From assembly GCA_902463905.1 (NCBI GenBank), contig CABQHF010000091.1:1-8019 (forward strand): a stretch of DNA of 8,019 nucleotides, in the 5' to 3' direction. A model generated the notes under the pieces. It searched no databases and was not told the DNA's origin. It saw only the letters and a program-made list of their open reading frames with translations. Shown piece by piece: positions 1 to 5,723 of the stretch (position 1 is its first letter; every line of letters starts with the position of its first letter). The DNA is from an uncultured Faecalibacterium sp. GTDB taxonomy: Bacteria; Bacillota; Clostridia; Oscillospirales; Ruminococcaceae. A program made the position numbers and the translations under genes.

Positions 1-160
1 ACTCGCAGTGGCGGCGGCTGGCGATCTCCGGCACAACGCCGCCGTACAGCGCCTGTTCTTTCACGCTGGTGGAAATGACGTTGCTCAGCAGGTGCCGGCC
101 GTCCTCCACCAGAGCTGCGGCGGTCTCGTCGCAGGTGGATTCAATTCCTAAAACGATCAT
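1..160 (-). CDS. tsaD: tRNA N6-adenosine threonylcarbamoyltransferase TsaD (N-terminal fragment, runs off left edge)
   Basis: TsaD (also called Gcp/YgjD) transfers the threonylcarbamoyl group to A37 of tRNAs that read ANN codons, working in the cytoplasm with TsaB and TsaE. Only the first 53 residues are in the window. They start MIVLGIESTCDETAAAL, the family signature of the ASKHA-fold N-terminus. Around residues 41-49 follows GGVVPEIASRRH, which contains the first conserved block leading to the metal-binding histidines. The start is the ATG at 158-160, two bases after the polA stop, with a GGAGG ribosome binding site inside the polA 3' end. The spacing implies co-transcription and probably translational coupling with polA. 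The remainder of the gene (the family is usually about 340 residues) lies outside the window. Identity is seen directly from the motif; the operon is inferred from spacing. Confidence 0.95.
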   Translation of the reverse strand, partial: MIVLGIESTCDETAAALVEDGRHLLSNVISTSVKEQALYGGVVPEIASRRHCE

Positions 161-162
161 TT

Positions 163-2736
163 TTAATGGGCCTCCAGCCAGTTTTTGCCTGCATGCACAT
201 CGGTGCTCAGGGGCACGGCGTACTGCACGCAGCCCTCCATCTCCTCCCGCAGGATCTGCGCAGCCTTTTCGGCTTCGGCCTCCGGGGCCTCCACGATCAG
301 TTCGTCGTGGACGGTGAGGATCAGGCGGCTTTCCATTTTTTCGTCCCGCAGGCGCTTCCACACCCGCACCATGGCCAGCTTGATCACGTCGGCCGCCGTG
401 CCCTGGATGGGGGTGTTGCGTGCCATGCGCTCACCGCTGGAACGCACGTTGAAGTTGGAGCTTGCCAGCTCCGGCAGCGCCCGGCGGCGGCCGAACAGGG
501 TGGACACATAGCCGTTCGCCTTGGCGTCGGCGATGGTCTTGTCCATATAGCCGCTCACATTGGGGAAGGCGGCCAGATAGTTTTTGAGGAAGGCGTCTGC
601 TTCCTTGACGCTCACCCCGATGTCCTTGGCCAGGCTGTAGGCACCCTTGCCGTACATGATGCCAAAGTTGATGGCCTTGGCGCTGGAACGCAGCCGGGGC
701 GTCACCTCGCTCTGGGGGATGCCGTAAATTTTGGCGGCGGTGCTGCGGTGGATGTCCTCCCCGTTCAGAAAGGCCTGCTGCATGTGTTCGTCGCCGGTGA
801 TATGGGCCAGGATGCGCAGCTCGATCTGGCTGTAGTCGGCGTCCACCAGCACACAGCCCGGCTTTGCGATGAAGTAGGCCCGCAGCTGGCTGCCCAGCTC
901 GGTGCGGATGGGGATGTTCTGCAGGTTGGGGTTGTCGGAGGAGAGCCGTCCGGTGCGGGCCTCGGTCTGGTTGAAGGTGGAGTGGATGCGCCCATCTTCG
1001 CCGATGACCTTGAGCAGGCCCTCCACATAGGTGGAGTTCAGCTTCTGGTACGCGCGGTACTGCAAAACGTCCTCTACCAGCGGGTACTCCCGCAGGCTCT
1101 CCAGCGTTTCGGCGTCGGTGGACCAGCCGCGCTGGGTCTTTTTGCCATGGGGCAGGCCCATGGTGTCGAACAGCATCTCGCCCAGCTGCTTGGGGCTGTT
1201 GGGGTTGAAGCTGGTGCTGCCGGTCTCCATGTGGATGCGGGCCAGCACCTGTTCCAGTTCGGTGCGCATCCGCACGCCGAACTGCTCGATGCCGTCCCGG
1301 TCCACCAGCACGCCGATGCGGGTCATGTCCGCCAGCACCTGCGCCAGCGGGAACTCAATGTCGTTGTACAGGGCATCCTCGCCGCAGGCCGTGATCTCCG
1401 CTTTCATTTTGGCGAACAGATCGGCCAGACGGCCGGCGTCCGGGTAGTCGGTGCAGGCAAAGGCAGCGGCTGCCTTGTAGCTGGGCACCAGTTCGCCCAC
1501 CTGATATTTGGACGCCGAGGCGTCCAGCAGGTAGGCGGCCAGTTTGCCGTCCCACCGGATGCTGCTGCCCCAGCCGCCGGCGGCCATGGCTTTGGCGTAG
1601 AGGGGCGCAGAGTTGAACACCTCCAGTGTGACGTCGGCATTGTCCAGCAGACGGAACAGGTCGGCGTCCTCCAGCGGGTAGACGGTGGTGTTCTGCACGG
1701 CGTACCAGCTCTCCGGCTGCAGCACCACGTTGCGGGTGCCCTGCTTGCCCATGACGGCGGGGCGGGAGGCCACCAGATAGCGGCCGGAAGGGTTCAGAGG
1801 CAGGGAGGCGATCTCTGCTTCCGGCAGGTCCACGGCCTGTTCCTCCGGGGCGGCTTCCGGGGCCACACCGTCCAGCCCGAAGCGCGGGATCAGCGAGTGG
1901 ATCTCCAGTTCCTGCAGCAGGCGCACGGCGGCAGCCTTGTTGCCCTCACCCACGGTGTAAGCACCCTCGGCGGTGTCGATGGGCGCGTCGGTGCGGATGG
2001 TGCCCAGGGTATGGCTCAGCTCGGCCATGGGCTTATCTTCCAGAAGATGCTCCCGCTGCTTGGGCTTGATGCGCTTGTCGTCGATGTTGGCGTACACGCC
2101 CTCCAGCGAACCGAAAGCCTGCACCAGGCTCAGGGCAGTCTTTTCGCCGATGCCCTTCACGCCCGGGATATTATCAGAGGTATCGCCCATCAGGCTCTTC
2201 ACCTCAATGAGCTGCCGGGGCGCAATGCCGTATTTTTCATGGATGGCGTCCACATCCATGGTCACAGTCTTGCTGCGGCCCATCACGGTGGCAGCCAGCA
2301 GCACGGTGGTGGTGTCGCTTACCAGCTGCAGGCTGTCCCGGTCTCCGGTGGCCAGGAAGCAGTCGTCCTGCCGGGCAGCGCAGGCGGCAGCCAGCGTGCC
2401 CAGAATGTCGTCGGCTTCCCAGCCCTCGGCAGTGACGGTGCGGTAGCCGAGATCCGCCAGCAGCTCCTTGAGCACCGGCATCTGCTGGGCCAGTTCTTCG
2501 GGCATCCCGTGGCGGGTGGCCTTGTAGCCATCGTACATTTTGTGCCGGAAGGTAGGGGCCTTCAGGTCAAAGGCCACAGCCACCTCGTCTGGCTCGCACT
2601 CCTTGAGCAGGGAGAGCAGGATATTCAAAAAACCGTAGATCGCATTGGTATAGCGGCCGTCCTTGGTGGTCAGCAGCTTAATGCCAAAAAAGGCGCGGTT
2701 GGCAATGCTGTTGCCGTCAATGACCAGTAAGCGCAT
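163..2736 (-). CDS. polA: DNA polymerase I (family A), proofreading domain degenerate
   Basis: DNA polymerase I fills gaps and removes Okazaki primers during replication and repair. With the start chosen here it has 857 residues, typical for the family. The 5' nuclease domain spans about 1-290: the N-terminus is LLVIDGNS, followed by EADD near 107-110, TGDRDS near 130-135 and GDTSDNIPGVKGIGEKT near 184-200 (helix-hairpin-helix). Residues about 315-455 occupy the 3'-5' exonuclease position but lack the DxE and other acidic ligands, so proofreading is probably absent, as in Bacillus and Thermus enzymes. The polymerase domain follows. Motif A is DYSQIELR with catalytic D634; motif B has R683, K687, F691 and Y695; motif C is HDE at 810-812. 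An upstream in-frame ATG at 2766 would add ten residues (MKLWNGGLYA), but the GGAGG at 2747-2751 and the family N-terminus favour the ATG at 2736. tsaD follows directly. Confidence 0.97.
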   Translation of the reverse strand: MRLLVIDGNSIANRAFFGIKLLTTKDGRYTNAIYGFLNILLSLLKECEPDEVAVAFDLKAPTFRHKMYDGYKATRHGMPEELAQQMPVLKELLADLGYRTVTAEGWEADDILGTLAAACAARQDDCFLATGDRDSLQLVSDTTTVLLAATVMGRSKTVTMDVDAIHEKYGIAPRQLIEVKSLMGDTSDNIPGVKGIGEKTALSLVQAFGSLEGVYANIDDKRIKPKQREHLLEDKPMAELSHTLGTIRTDAPIDTAEGAYTVGEGNKAAAVRLLQELEIHSLIPRFGLDGVAPEAAPEEQAVDLPEAEIASLPLNPSGRYLVASRPAVMGKQGTRNVVLQPESWYAVQNTTVYPLEDADLFRLLDNADVTLEVFNSAPLYAKAMAAGGWGSSIRWDGKLAAYLLDASASKYQVGELVPSYKAAAAFACTDYPDAGRLADLFAKMKAEITACGEDALYNDIEFPLAQVLADMTRIGVLVDRDGIEQFGVRMRTELEQVLARIHMETGSTSFNPNSPKQLGEMLFDTMGLPHGKKTQRGWSTDAETLESLREYPLVEDVLQYRAYQKLNSTYVEGLLKVIGEDGRIHSTFNQTEARTGRLSSDNPNLQNIPIRTELGSQLRAYFIAKPGCVLVDADYSQIELRILAHITGDEHMQQAFLNGEDIHRSTAAKIYGIPQSEVTPRLRSSAKAINFGIMYGKGAYSLAKDIGVSVKEADAFLKNYLAAFPNVSGYMDKTIADAKANGYVSTLFGRRRALPELASSNFNVRSSGERMARNTPIQGTAADVIKLAMVRVWKRLRDEKMESRLILTVHDELIVEAPEAEAEKAAQILREEMEGCVQYAVPLSTDVHAGKNWLEAH
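171..175 (-). promoter_or_regulatory. Ribosome binding site of tsaD, inside the polA coding region
   Basis: On the minus strand this reads GGAGG, ten bases before the tsaD ATG. It lies within the last codons of polA, so ribosomes finishing polA pass directly over it. This supports coupling of the two genes. Confidence 0.7.
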
Positions 2737-2746
2737 AGCATACAGT

Positions 2747-2751
2747 CCTCC
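2747..2751 (-). promoter_or_regulatory. Ribosome binding site that fixes the polA start
   Basis: GGAGG on the minus strand, ten bases before the ATG at 2734-2736. The longer alternative start at 2766 lies upstream of this site and is at or next to the predicted transcription start, so it would have no leader to hold a binding site. Confidence 0.7.
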
Positions 2752-2773
2752 GTTCCATAATTTCACATCCTAT

Positions 2774-2802
2774 AGTATAGCACAAAAGAATGAGAAGGAA
2801 AA
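2774..2802 (-). promoter_or_regulatory. polA promoter (extended -10)
   Basis: On the minus strand the -10 is TATACT (2779-2774), preceded by TG and one base, giving TTGTGCTATACT. The -35 position at 17-bp spacing (2802-2797) is TTTTCC, a poor match, so the TG extension probably carries recognition. That -35 overlaps the T-run of the ferredoxin terminator. Predicted transcription start is near 2767, leaving a leader of about 30 nt. Confidence 0.65.
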
Positions 2803-2846
2803 GAAGCCGTTCCACCGGGGGCGGCCCCGACAGAACGGCTTCTTTT
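2799..2846. terminator. Long hairpin terminator after the ferredoxin gene
   Basis: AAGAAGCCGTTC (2801-2812) is perfectly complementary to 2833-2844, with two more A:T pairs outside. A second small stem, CGGGG/CCCCG (2816-2820 with 2825-2829), sits inside the loop. The minus-strand product ends CTTCTTTTCC, and the plus-strand side also has a T-run. The first base of the hairpin lies right after the ferredoxin stop codon, so its main job is to end the ferredoxin transcript before the polA promoter. Confidence 0.85.
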
Positions 2847-3035
2847 TCACGCCTCGATCCGGATGGCGCTTACCGGGCAGGCGTTGGCGGCGTCCACTGC
2901 CTGCGGGACTTCCTCCGGCGGGATGGGGCCGGGGTCGGCCACTGCCAGTACGCCCTCCATGCGGAATACGGTCGGGCACAGGCCGGCACACTGGGTGCAG
3001 CCGATGCAGAGATCGGGGTCAACGATCGCGATCAT
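2847..3035 (-). CDS. Small monocluster [4Fe-4S] ferredoxin
   Basis: A 62-residue electron carrier of the short bacterial ferredoxin family, cytoplasmic. The cluster motif is C10-x2-C13-x2-C16-x3-C20-P, and the distal ligand is C53-P. By analogy with Thermotoga-type one-cluster ferredoxins, C10, C13, C16 and C53 bind the cluster. C20 would normally form a disulfide with a cysteine in the middle of the chain, but no such cysteine exists here, so C20 is unpaired. The middle segment (about 25-50) has no second CxxCxxC, so there is a single cluster. The start has a perfect AAGGAGG eight bases upstream. The gene is monocistronic, bounded by a strong terminator downstream and a divergent thioredoxin-fold gene upstream. 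Redox partner unknown; in anaerobic Firmicutes candidates include pyruvate:ferredoxin oxidoreductase and hydrogenase, but nothing here identifies one. Confidence 0.93.
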   Translation of the reverse strand: MIAIVDPDLCIGCTQCAGLCPTVFRMEGVLAVADPGPIPPEEVPQAVDAANACPVSAIRIEA

Positions 3036-3059
3036 AAGATCTGCCTCCTTCTGATGATG

Positions 3060-3076
3060 CCATACTGCCAGTATGG
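3060..3076. promoter_or_regulatory. Perfect 17-bp palindrome between divergent ferredoxin and ArsC-like genes; candidate operator
   Basis: CCATACTGCCAGTATGG reads as two 8-bp arms around one central base. It lies 25 bp upstream of the ferredoxin ATG and about 46 bp upstream of the ArsC-like gene's -10. Perfect symmetry of this size and its position between divergent genes fit a dimeric repressor or redox sensor binding site. The bound protein is unknown; it does not match a regulator motif I can name. Confidence 0.5.
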
Positions 3077-3091
3077 GCAGTTCTGGTGCGA

Positions 3092-3097
3092 ATTATG
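3092..3097 (-). promoter_or_regulatory. Possible ferredoxin -10 element
   Basis: The minus strand reads CATAAT, five of six bases of the consensus, with no good -35 at the expected spacing. If used, transcription would start near 3085 and the 17-bp palindrome would lie just downstream of the start. Weak evidence; no better candidate was seen. Confidence 0.3.
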
Positions 3098-3098
3098 C

Positions 3099-3127
3099 TA
3101 GGCACCTGCGGGCAGCTGTGGTATAAT
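3099..3127 (+). promoter_or_regulatory. Promoter of the ArsC-like gene (extended -10)
   Basis: TATAAT at 3122-3127 is preceded by TGTGG, giving an extended -10. TAGGCA at 3099-3104 matches four of six -35 bases with a 17-bp spacer. The predicted start near 3134 leaves a very short leader that begins next to the ribosome binding site. Confidence 0.7.
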
Positions 3128-3135
3128 ATAAATTC

Positions 3136-3141
3136 AGGAGG
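3136..3141 (+). promoter_or_regulatory. Ribosome binding site that fixes the ArsC-like start
   Basis: AGGAGG, ten bases before the ATG at 3152. An in-frame upstream ATG at 3086 lies before the promoter and cannot be the real start. Confidence 0.8.
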
Positions 3142-3151
3142 ACAGAAACCG

Positions 3152-3493
3152 ATGAATATTCAGATTTTTGGCACCACGAAGTGCTTTGATACCAAGAAGG
3201 CCCAGCGCTATTTCAAGGAGCGGGGCATCCGGTTCCAGATGATCGACCTGAAGGAAAAGGGCATGAGCCGCGGCGAGTTCGACAATGTGGCCCGCGCCCT
3301 GGGCGGCTGGGAGAAGATGGTGAACCCCGACGCCAAGGACAAGCAGACCCTTGCACTGCTGGAGGCGCTCATCGACTGGCAAAAAGAGGACAAGCTGTTT
3401 GAGAACCAGCAGCTGCTGCGCACCCCCATCGTGCGCAATGGCCGCAAGGCCACCGTGGGCTATCAGCCCGATGTGTGGAAGGACTGGGAGTGA
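3152..3493 (+). CDS. ArsC/Spx-family thioredoxin-fold protein (arsenate reductase-like)
   Basis: A 113-residue cytoplasmic protein of the ArsC/Spx/YffB family. It opens MNIQIFGTTKCFDTKKA: a first beta strand, then the catalytic-position cysteine C11 at the start of helix 1. The family's conserved distal block is R90-TPIVRNG, with the cis-proline P92, then KATVGYQPDVW. Length is normal for the family. C11 is followed by F-D-T, so the CxxC redox switch of the Spx transcription regulators is missing; this argues for an enzyme-like or uncharacterised thiol role rather than an Spx regulator. No arsenic operon genes (arsB, arsR, acr3) are nearby, so true arsenate reduction is unproven. It has its own promoter, divergent from the ferredoxin gene, and both may respond to the palindrome between them. 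Family assignment is firm; the substrate is unknown. Confidence 0.88.
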   Translation: MNIQIFGTTKCFDTKKAQRYFKERGIRFQMIDLKEKGMSRGEFDNVARALGGWEKMVNPDAKDKQTLALLEALIDWQKEDKLFENQQLLRTPIVRNGRKATVGYQPDVWKDWE

Positions 3494-3516
3494 AACGGGC
3501 AAACACGGAACTTGTC

Positions 3517-3536
3517 GGGGCGAGGCCCCTCATCTT
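3517..3536 (+). terminator. Weak possible terminator after the ArsC-like gene
   Basis: GGGGC (3517-3521) pairs with GCCCC (3525-3529) over a three-base loop, followed by the thymine-poor TCATCTT. The stem is short and the T-run poor. It is the only hairpin near the gene end; some read-through into the next gene is likely. Confidence 0.3.
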
Positions 3537-3572
3537 TCTGCGGACTTTCACAAAAAAACCATGGGCAGGGTT

Positions 3573-3601
3573 TTGCACTCTGCGCCGCCCTGTGGTATAC
3601 T
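3573..3601 (+). promoter_or_regulatory. Promoter of the membrane-protein gene (extended -10)
   Basis: TATACT at 3596-3601 is preceded by TGTGG, nearly the same as the promoter of the gene before it. TTGCAC at 3573-3578 sits at a 17-bp spacing and keeps the key TTG of the -35. Predicted start near 3608. Confidence 0.65.
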
Positions 3602-3637
3602 GAAAAATAGTAATGAAACCTTGGGAGATAGAAAACC

Positions 3638-4555
3638 ATGACAAAACATTATATCACCCCGGAAGAACACGCCCGGTTGCAGCGCCGCCGGGGTCGGCAG
3701 GCACTGGGCCTGCTGATCTCGATCCTGGTTCTGGTGGGGTTTGTGACCGTGCTGCGGGTCGGCATTGGGCTGGTGGCAAACCTGTTCGATGATACCGCCC
3801 AGAAGCAGGAGTACGAGGATCGCCTGGAGGGTCTGGTGCTGTTCGACCCCATGCCCTTTGAAGGTATTGAGAACATCGACGACCTGACCCTGCGGGAGGC
3901 CGCTGTGTGGGGCTGCATCTACAACATTCAGGAAACGCAGGGCAACCTGGACAATTACAATACCGACCCCGACACTGAGCAGCTGCTGCTGCCCTCGGTG
4001 GAAGTGGATGCCTATCTGGCCAAGCTGGTGGGCCCCGGCTTCAAGCTGACCCATCGCAGCTTTGAGATGGAAGACATGACCATCGAGTTCGACGAGAGCA
4101 CCCAGTGCTACAAGATCCCGGTCACCGGTACGGTGGGCTCTTACCGCGCTGTGGTCACCAAGCTGTTCAAGCGCAGCGGCCAGCTGCACGTCACCGTGGG
4201 CTATATTCCCACCTCCAGCACCGATGACAGCATCATCAACCAGTCCTCGGATACGCCCACCAAGTATATGGACTATCTGTTCGAGCGCCAGAGCGGCAGC
4301 TGGTATCTCACCGGCCTGACCGAGAGTGAGACCAAGCCCGACAGCAGTGCCGCCTCGGCAGAGACCGGTCAGCCGGAGCCCATGGCCGAAAGCGATGTGC
4401 AGGATGCCATCCTGGCGGCTGCCGGTTCGGACGCCGCCTCGGATGCAGCTTCTGACGCCGCAGAGCCGGACACCCAGAGCCTGGACGAGGCCGCAGACAG
4501 CACCGCTGCCGAAACTGGTGCTGCAGATGACGGTGCCGCAAGCACCGCCGCATAA
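3638..4555 (+). CDS. Single-pass membrane protein with acidic low-complexity tail, function unknown
   Basis: I do not recognise this 305-residue protein. A basic N-terminus (HARLQRRRGR, residues 11-20) precedes one hydrophobic segment at about 22-39, possibly reaching 49. The positive-inside pattern places the N-terminus in the cytoplasm and the rest outside. Residues about 55-228 look folded, with alternating helix and strand-like stretches (for example KIPVTGTVGSYRAVVTKLF, 159-177, and the closing SGSWYLTGL, 219-227). That pattern recalls small cone-shaped extracytoplasmic domains such as NTF2-like folds, but this is only an impression. Residues about 229-305 are a disordered-looking tail rich in Ala, Asp, Ser, Glu and Thr, with SDAA repeated three times at 264-275. 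The ATG at 3638 has GGGAG ten bases upstream. The gene has its own promoter and ends at a strong terminator shared with the convergent glycosyltransferase. Confidence 0.85.
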   Translation: MTKHYITPEEHARLQRRRGRQALGLLISILVLVGFVTVLRVGIGLVANLFDDTAQKQEYEDRLEGLVLFDPMPFEGIENIDDLTLREAAVWGCIYNIQETQGNLDNYNTDPDTEQLLLPSVEVDAYLAKLVGPGFKLTHRSFEMEDMTIEFDESTQCYKIPVTGTVGSYRAVVTKLFKRSGQLHVTVGYIPTSSTDDSIINQSSDTPTKYMDYLFERQSGSWYLTGLTESETKPDSSAASAETGQPEPMAESDVQDAILAAAGSDAASDAASDAAEPDTQSLDEAADSTAAETGAADDGAASTAA

Positions 4556-4568
4556 CACCGCAAAAACG

Positions 4569-4607
4569 AACACCCGACTGTGAAACAGATCACAGCCGGG
4601 TGTTTTT
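4569..4607. terminator. Bidirectional hairpin terminator between convergent genes
   Basis: AACACCCG (4569-4576) pairs with 4597-4604 and CTGTG (4578-4582) with CACAG (4591-4595), leaving one A/C mismatch and an eight-base loop. A T-run follows on the plus strand (to 4607), and the A-run at 4562-4566 gives a T-run on the minus strand. It therefore can stop both the membrane-protein and the glycosyltransferase transcripts. Confidence 0.88.
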
Positions 4608-4618
4608 GCATGCCTGGG

Positions 4619-5620
4619 TTATTTCAGATCGAACCGCACGACCACCAGACGGTACCACAGGTAGGGTACCATGTTCCAGATCATCCACAGTTCCATGAGA
4701 ATGTAGTGGGGCAGATCTTTCAGACGGAAGGGGCGCTTGCCCAGTCTGCCCTCTTTCAGCAGGGCAAAGGCCTCGTGCATGCCCTTGTCCCACGCCTCGC
4801 CAAAGCCCTGCTTGTGGAACTTGTAACACTTGAGCAGGTAGCCCACGGCCAGCGGGATGAAGTTGAGCACCAGCATGAGCAGCGGTTCGTTTTTGAGGGG
4901 CAGCAGGATGCTGTTGCGGCCGCTCTGCTGGCTCTTGAAGGCGTTATACCGCACCGCACCGGTGCTGGCACCGCAGATGTGGTAGCACTTGGCCGTGGGA
5001 CAGAGCACGTTTTTGTAACCTGCGTTGTTGGCACGCCAGCTCAGGTCCACATCCTCAAAGTAGGCAAAGAAGTTTTCGTCAAAGGTACCGATCTCGTCCA
5101 GAATGCTCTTGCGGTACAGGGCAGCACCGCCGCAGGCCGAGAAGATGCGCTTCTGTCTGGTGTAGCGGCTGGCGCGGCGGCCATCGCCGGTCTTGCAGGC
5201 AAAGCCCATCCAGGTCACATAGTCACCGGCGTCGTCGGCCAGCTCCCGGTCAAAGTGGCGGATCATCAGGCTCTGTACCGCAAAGATCTTCGGGTCGGTC
5301 TCGGCGGTGCGGATGAGCTCGGCCAGCCACTGCGGCTCGGCAAAGGCGTCGTTGTTGAACAGCACCACATATTCGCTCTCGGCCATGGCGATGCCCTGAT
5401 TCACCGCGTGGGAAAAACCGGTGTTGGTGCCGTTTTCGATCAGGGTGAAATTCTCCCGGCTGCAGTAGCTGCGGGCCTGCTCCAGGCTCTCGTCGGTGGA
5501 ACCGTTGTCCACCACGATGAGCTGAAAGTTCTGCTCGGTCTGGGCGTAGACCGACTCGATGGAATCCTTCAGCCAGCCTTTGCCGTTGATGTTGGGGATG
5601 ACGATAGTTGCTTTATACAT
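4619..5620 (-). CDS. Family 2 glycosyltransferase (rhamnosyltransferase-like)
   Basis: A 333-residue GT-A fold, family 2 glycosyltransferase of the WcaE/rhamnosyltransferase-like type. Such enzymes transfer a sugar from a nucleotide donor to a growing surface polysaccharide on the cytoplasmic membrane face. It begins MYKATIVIPNINGK, then VVDNGSTDES (36-45), the DxD-like FNNDAF (88-93), CGGAALYRKS (163-172) and the acceptor-side FAYFEDVDLSWRA (185-197), with the catalytic-base candidate in EDVD. Two C-terminal hydrophobic stretches (about 246-263 and 306-328) may attach it to the membrane. The start at 5620 has AGGAG seven bases upstream; a longer frame to 5668 crosses the promoter and is rejected. 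No other polysaccharide genes surround it, so the donor and acceptor cannot be inferred. It has its own promoter and a terminator shared with the gene opposite. Confidence 0.92.
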   Translation of the reverse strand: MYKATIVIPNINGKGWLKDSIESVYAQTEQNFQLIVVDNGSTDESLEQARSYCSRENFTLIENGTNTGFSHAVNQGIAMAESEYVVLFNNDAFAEPQWLAELIRTAETDPKIFAVQSLMIRHFDRELADDAGDYVTWMGFACKTGDGRRASRYTRQKRIFSACGGAALYRKSILDEIGTFDENFFAYFEDVDLSWRANNAGYKNVLCPTAKCYHICGASTGAVRYNAFKSQQSGRNSILLPLKNEPLLMLVLNFIPLAVGYLLKCYKFHKQGFGEAWDKGMHEAFALLKEGRLGKRPFRLKDLPHYILMELWMIWNMVPYLWYRLVVVRFDLK

Positions 5621-5627
5621 AAGGTTG

Positions 5628-5632
5628 CTCCT
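5628..5632 (-). promoter_or_regulatory. Ribosome binding site that fixes the glycosyltransferase start
   Basis: AGGAG on the minus strand, seven bases before the ATG at 5618-5620. It lies downstream of the predicted promoter, which rules out the in-frame ATG at 5668. Confidence 0.75.
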
Positions 5633-5656
5633 GTAAAAATGCACGATTACCGAAAC

Positions 5657-5685
5657 AGTATAGCACAACTGCGTGCAAAAAGAAA
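5657..5685 (-). promoter_or_regulatory. Glycosyltransferase promoter (extended -10)
   Basis: The minus strand carries TTGTGCTATACT (5668-5657), the same 12 bases as in the polA promoter. The -35 position with 17-bp spacing (5685-5680) is TTTCTT, weak, and overlaps the T-run of the upstream terminator. Predicted start near 5650, giving a leader of about 30 nt. Confidence 0.65.
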
Positions 5686-5708
5686 CCGCACTCCCGGCGG
5701 AGTGCGGT
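5677..5708 (-). terminator. Intrinsic terminator of the DUF4358 lipoprotein gene
   Basis: A perfect 10-bp stem (5685-5694 with 5699-5708) closes a four-base loop, followed on the minus strand by TTCTTTTT. It lies 16 bases after the gene's stop codon. Confidence 0.92.
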
Positions 5709-5723
5709 AAATTTGTATGGGTC

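Noticed and set aside
166..2730. 854-codon open frame on the plus strand opposite polA
   Set aside because: It is a shadow of GC-rich third positions in polA. Its product is dominated by Gly, His, Val, Gln and Ala in a manner typical of antisense frames, it shows no domain, and polA on the other strand has every expected motif.
2736..2766. Ten-residue N-terminal extension of polA
   Set aside because: The extra residues are not family-like, and the ribosome binding site serves the downstream ATG.
3152..3493. ArsC-like gene as the Spx transcription regulator
   Set aside because: Spx uses a CxxC switch; here the second position is threonine.
3548..4573. 341-codon frame on the minus strand opposite the membrane-protein gene
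   Set aside because: No ribosome binding site, low-complexity composition, and it runs across the terminator and the promoter of the plus-strand gene. The plus-strand gene has a start, a membrane segment and regulatory signals.
4580..5710. 376-codon frame on the plus strand opposite the glycosyltransferase
   Set aside because: It starts inside a terminator loop and ends beyond another terminator. The composition is that of an antisense shadow, and the minus strand has a clear GT2 enzyme.
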